DNA of 16,875 nt from NCBI RefSeq assembly GCF_934643405.1, contig NZ_CAKUCL010000154.1, forward strand, positions 1 to 16,875, given 5' to 3'. The translations under genes were made by a program, and so were the position numbers. Below, in pieces: positions 14,789 to 16,875 of this stretch. The DNA is from an uncultured Actinoplanes sp. (lineage in GTDB: Bacteria > Actinomycetota > Actinomycetes > Mycobacteriales > Micromonosporaceae). How positions within the stretch are numbered: position 1 is the first letter of the stretch; each line of letters starts with the position of its first letter. The notes under the pieces are model-generated. The model was not told the DNA's origin, did not search any database, and saw only the letters and a program-made list of their open reading frames with translations.

Positions 14789-16875
14789 CGGGCACCGCCG
14801 CGCGAGGTCAGCCACACGGTCGGCGCGAGCACGACGAGACCGGCCAGCGCGGCGGCCCCGAAGGCGACGGGTCCGAGCGCGTCCGGCGGCGGGATCGCGT
14901 GCCAGCCGTCGACGAACGGGGGCGCGGTCACCGCCGCGGCCTTCGCGGCGACCAGCGCGGTGACGAGCCCGGCGATCAGGCCGGAACCGGCCAGCCAGAT
15001 GCTCCCGGTGAACCGCAGGAGAGCTTCGGTACGCCGCGGCAAGCCCTGCAACCGCAGCGCGCGCAGCTGGTCGGCGAGCGGCCGCCGTTCCACGGTCGCC
15101 GCCACGGCCAGCATGGCGGCCGCCAGCAGCAGCATGGTCACCCCGGCGAACAGCTCGAACGGCGCGGTCACCACGTCACGGTCGCGGGCCAGCTCGTGCA
15201 CGCGCTGCGCACTGCTGCGCTCGCCGGTGACGGTCAGGCCCGCGGAGGTCAGCGCGTCCCGCAGCGAGGCGGGCGCGTCCGGCGCGAGCCACACCTGATA
15301 CGTCGCGGGCCGGCGGCTGTCCACCACGAGCCGGGCCACCGCGTCCAGGTCGGCCATCATCCCGGCCCCGCCGAGCACCGGGATCGCCCGGGTCGCCGCC
15401 ACCACCCGCACCGGCGTCTGGTTCTGCGCGAAGAGATCCGTGGTGGCATCCTCGAGCCGCCAGTCCGGCGTGGCGGGACCGGCCACGACCAGCGGCAGCG
15501 GCAGCGGCGCGTCCACCGCGTACACGGTCAGGCCGATGTCGCCGCTGCGGTTCTGCGGCGCCATCGACAGGCCGCGGGCGGAGGCGGTGGCCTGCAGGGC
15601 GAGGCCGCCGAAATCGGTGCGCCAGCGGGTGATGTCGCCCAGGGCCGCACGGTCCACTATGGTCGCGGCCGGTCCCCGCTGGTCCAGGCCCTCGACGACC
15701 ACCCCGCCGGGCACCGGCCGGGCGCCGTCGTCGAGCGCGACGAACGGCGCGTCCAGCCGGATGCTGACCAGCCGGCAGCCGGGCGCGGCGGTGCAGCCGG
15801 AGACCGGGACGGTGACCGTGCCGGCGCCCGGCCGGAACCCGCCGAACGCCAGCTCGACGGTCCCGCCGGTGGCCTGGTTCTGCAGCACGACCACCATCCG
15901 GGTGACGTCCTTGCGGGCGCTGGTCACCCGCAGGCTCAGCGCCGTACCGGTGATCATCGGCAGGCGCGGCGGCGCGGGCGCGGCGAGCGCGGTGACCGGG
16001 CCGAACTCGGGCCGCCAGCGGGCCACCGCGGCGAGCCGGCTCGTGTCCACGGCGACCAGGCCGTTGTCGGTGTCCACCGCGGCGGCGAGCGCGTATCTCC
16101 CGCCGGGGTCGGCTCGGCGCACCGCGTCGAGCAGGGCCGTCCGGGAGCCGGCGTCGACCGTCAGCACCCGGGTGGCGCCCAGCTCGACCTCGGCGCGCGT
16201 GGCCCGCTGGTCGCGGCCCGCCACCCAGCCGCCGAGGGTCAGCGTGAGGGCCGCCACCGCCACCACGAGCAGCGCGAACACCCGGTCGGTGCCGGGCTGC
16301 CGGGAGATCTGCACCGCGGTCAGGCCGGCGCCCAGCCGGCCGGAGCGCACCGCCGCGCTGCCCGCCCGGTCGACCACCGCGCGCAGCACCCGGGCCAGCA
16401 GCACGCCCACGGCGAGCGCCACCAGGACCGGCGCGACCTTGCCCAGCCCGCTCGCGGTGCCGCCCTCCCGCGCCTGGTAGGCGGCCCCGGCCGCCAAGGC
16501 GACCAGGACACCGTCGGCGACCGCGGACCGCCAGTCGCCGCGCGCCGAGGGCACCCGGCGCAGCAGGGTCGCGACCGGGGCGCGCTGGGTGATCACGTCC
16601 ACGGTCGTCAGCACCAGCAGGCCGCCGGCCACGACCGCGGCCACCGCGGTGGCCGACCACAGAACGGCCGGCCACCGTTCCACCCGCAGCGGACCGTCGC
16701 CGGCGAGCAGCCGGCCGGCCAGCGCGCCCAGCGGCCAGCCCAGCAGCGCGCCGCCCAGCAGCGGCGGCAGATGCTGACCGGCGGCGAGCCGCAGCAGGCC
16801 GCGGCGGGTGCTGCCGCGCAACAGCAGCAGGCCGGCGTCGAAGCGGCGTTCCCGGCCGGTGAACCGCCCCGCCAG
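14785..16875 (-). CDS. FtsX-family ABC transporter permease, N-terminus outside window
   Basis: The frame is open to the right edge, so the gene continues outside; 696 C-terminal residues are visible. The first visible residues (LAGRFTGRERRFDAG then LLRGSTRRGLLRLA) are the FtsX cytoplasmic loop, so roughly the first 250-300 residues, with the first helix and outer domain, are missing. Then follow membrane helices, an extracytoplasmic domain containing GCTAAPGCRLVS, and three C-terminal helices. The start ATG-like position at 16821 is an internal TTG and not the true start. Sequence blocks such as ADPGGRYALAAAVDT and DTSRLAAVARW have clear counterparts (ADPEGRFAMAVVRT, DTTRLAAVANW) in the downstream permease, so the two are paralogs. 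The ATPase gene is probably further upstream, outside the window. Confidence 0.87.
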   Translation of the reverse strand: MAGRFTGRERRFDAGLLLLRGSTRRGLLRLAAGQHLPPLLGGALLGWPLGALAGRLLAGDGPLRVERWPAVLWSATAVAAVVAGGLLVLTTVDVITQRAPVATLLRRVPSARGDWRSAVADGVLVALAAGAAYQAREGGTASGLGKVAPVLVALAVGVLLARVLRAVVDRAGSAAVRSGRLGAGLTAVQISRQPGTDRVFALLVVAVAALTLTLGGWVAGRDQRATRAEVELGATRVLTVDAGSRTALLDAVRRADPGGRYALAAAVDTDNGLVAVDTSRLAAVARWRPEFGPVTALAAPAPPRLPMITGTALSLRVTSARKDVTRMVVVLQNQATGGTVELAFGGFRPGAGTVTVPVSGCTAAPGCRLVSIRLDAPFVALDDGARPVPGGVVVEGLDQRGPAATIVDRAALGDITRWRTDFGGLALQATASARGLSMAPQNRSGDIGLTVYAVDAPLPLPLVVAGPATPDWRLEDATTDLFAQNQTPVRVVAATRAIPVLGGAGMMADLDAVARLVVDSRRPATYQVWLAPDAPASLRDALTSAGLTVTGERSSAQRVHELARDRDVVTAPFELFAGVTMLLLAAAMLAVAATVERRPLADQLRALRLQGLPRRTEALLRFTGSIWLAGSGLIAGLVTALVAAKAAAVTAPPFVDGWHAIPPPDALGPVAFGAAALAGLVVLAPTVWLTSRGGAR

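Noticed and set aside
11789..15298. A 1169-codon plus-strand open frame
   Set aside because: It is antisense to the two FtsX permeases; its translation is Arg/Gly/Gln-rich without domains, a usual shadow in high-GC DNA.

Overview
The window is chromosomal DNA of a very GC-rich actinomycete. Third codon positions are almost all G or C, GTG starts are common, and several genes have no visible Shine-Dalgarno sequence. The gene families (an SCO6745-type protein, a PP2C/STAS partner-switching pair, actinobacterial ATP-dependent DNA ligase, large FtsX-type permeases) fit Streptomyces or Micromonosporaceae; an Actinoplanes-like genome is my guess. There are no rRNA, tRNA, CRISPR, IS or prophage structures.

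Layout. 1-590 (+): 3' part of an SCO6745-family gene. 560-3526 (-): a probable operon, read right to left, of a flavin disulfide oxidoreductase, a GAF+PP2C (SpoIIE-type) phosphatase and a STAS anti-sigma-factor antagonist. 3713-4924 (+): an MFS exporter. 4981-6135 (+): an ATP-dependent DNA ligase interrupted by one in-frame TAG, followed by a 5' coding-like stretch of unknown identity (6185 to about 6457). 6458-7162 (-): an alpha/beta hydrolase of the dienelactone-hydrolase type. 7344-8039 (+): an orphan phage-tail-lysozyme-domain protein.

8081-11868 (+) is the metabolic centre: a palindromic operator and promoter followed by four genes that overlap by exactly 4 nt each. They encode CHA aldolase (LigK/GalC type), 4-oxalomesaconate tautomerase (PrpF; GalD/LigU type), a type I (VOC-fold) extradiol dioxygenase and 4-oxalomesaconate hydratase (LigJ type). 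The three non-oxygenase enzymes form the complete lower gallate/protocatechuate-4,5 route from oxalomesaconate to pyruvate plus oxaloacetate. The operon has neither the dehydrogenase nor the lactonase needed to reach oxalomesaconate from protocatechuate, so the dioxygenase may make oxalomesaconate directly, as gallate dioxygenase does. Known gallate dioxygenases belong to the unrelated LigB superfamily, so a VOC-fold enzyme in this position is the most interesting feature of the window.

11879-16875 (-): two tandem, paralogous FtsX/MacB-type ABC permeases, the upstream one cut by the window edge. Their ATPase is not in the window.
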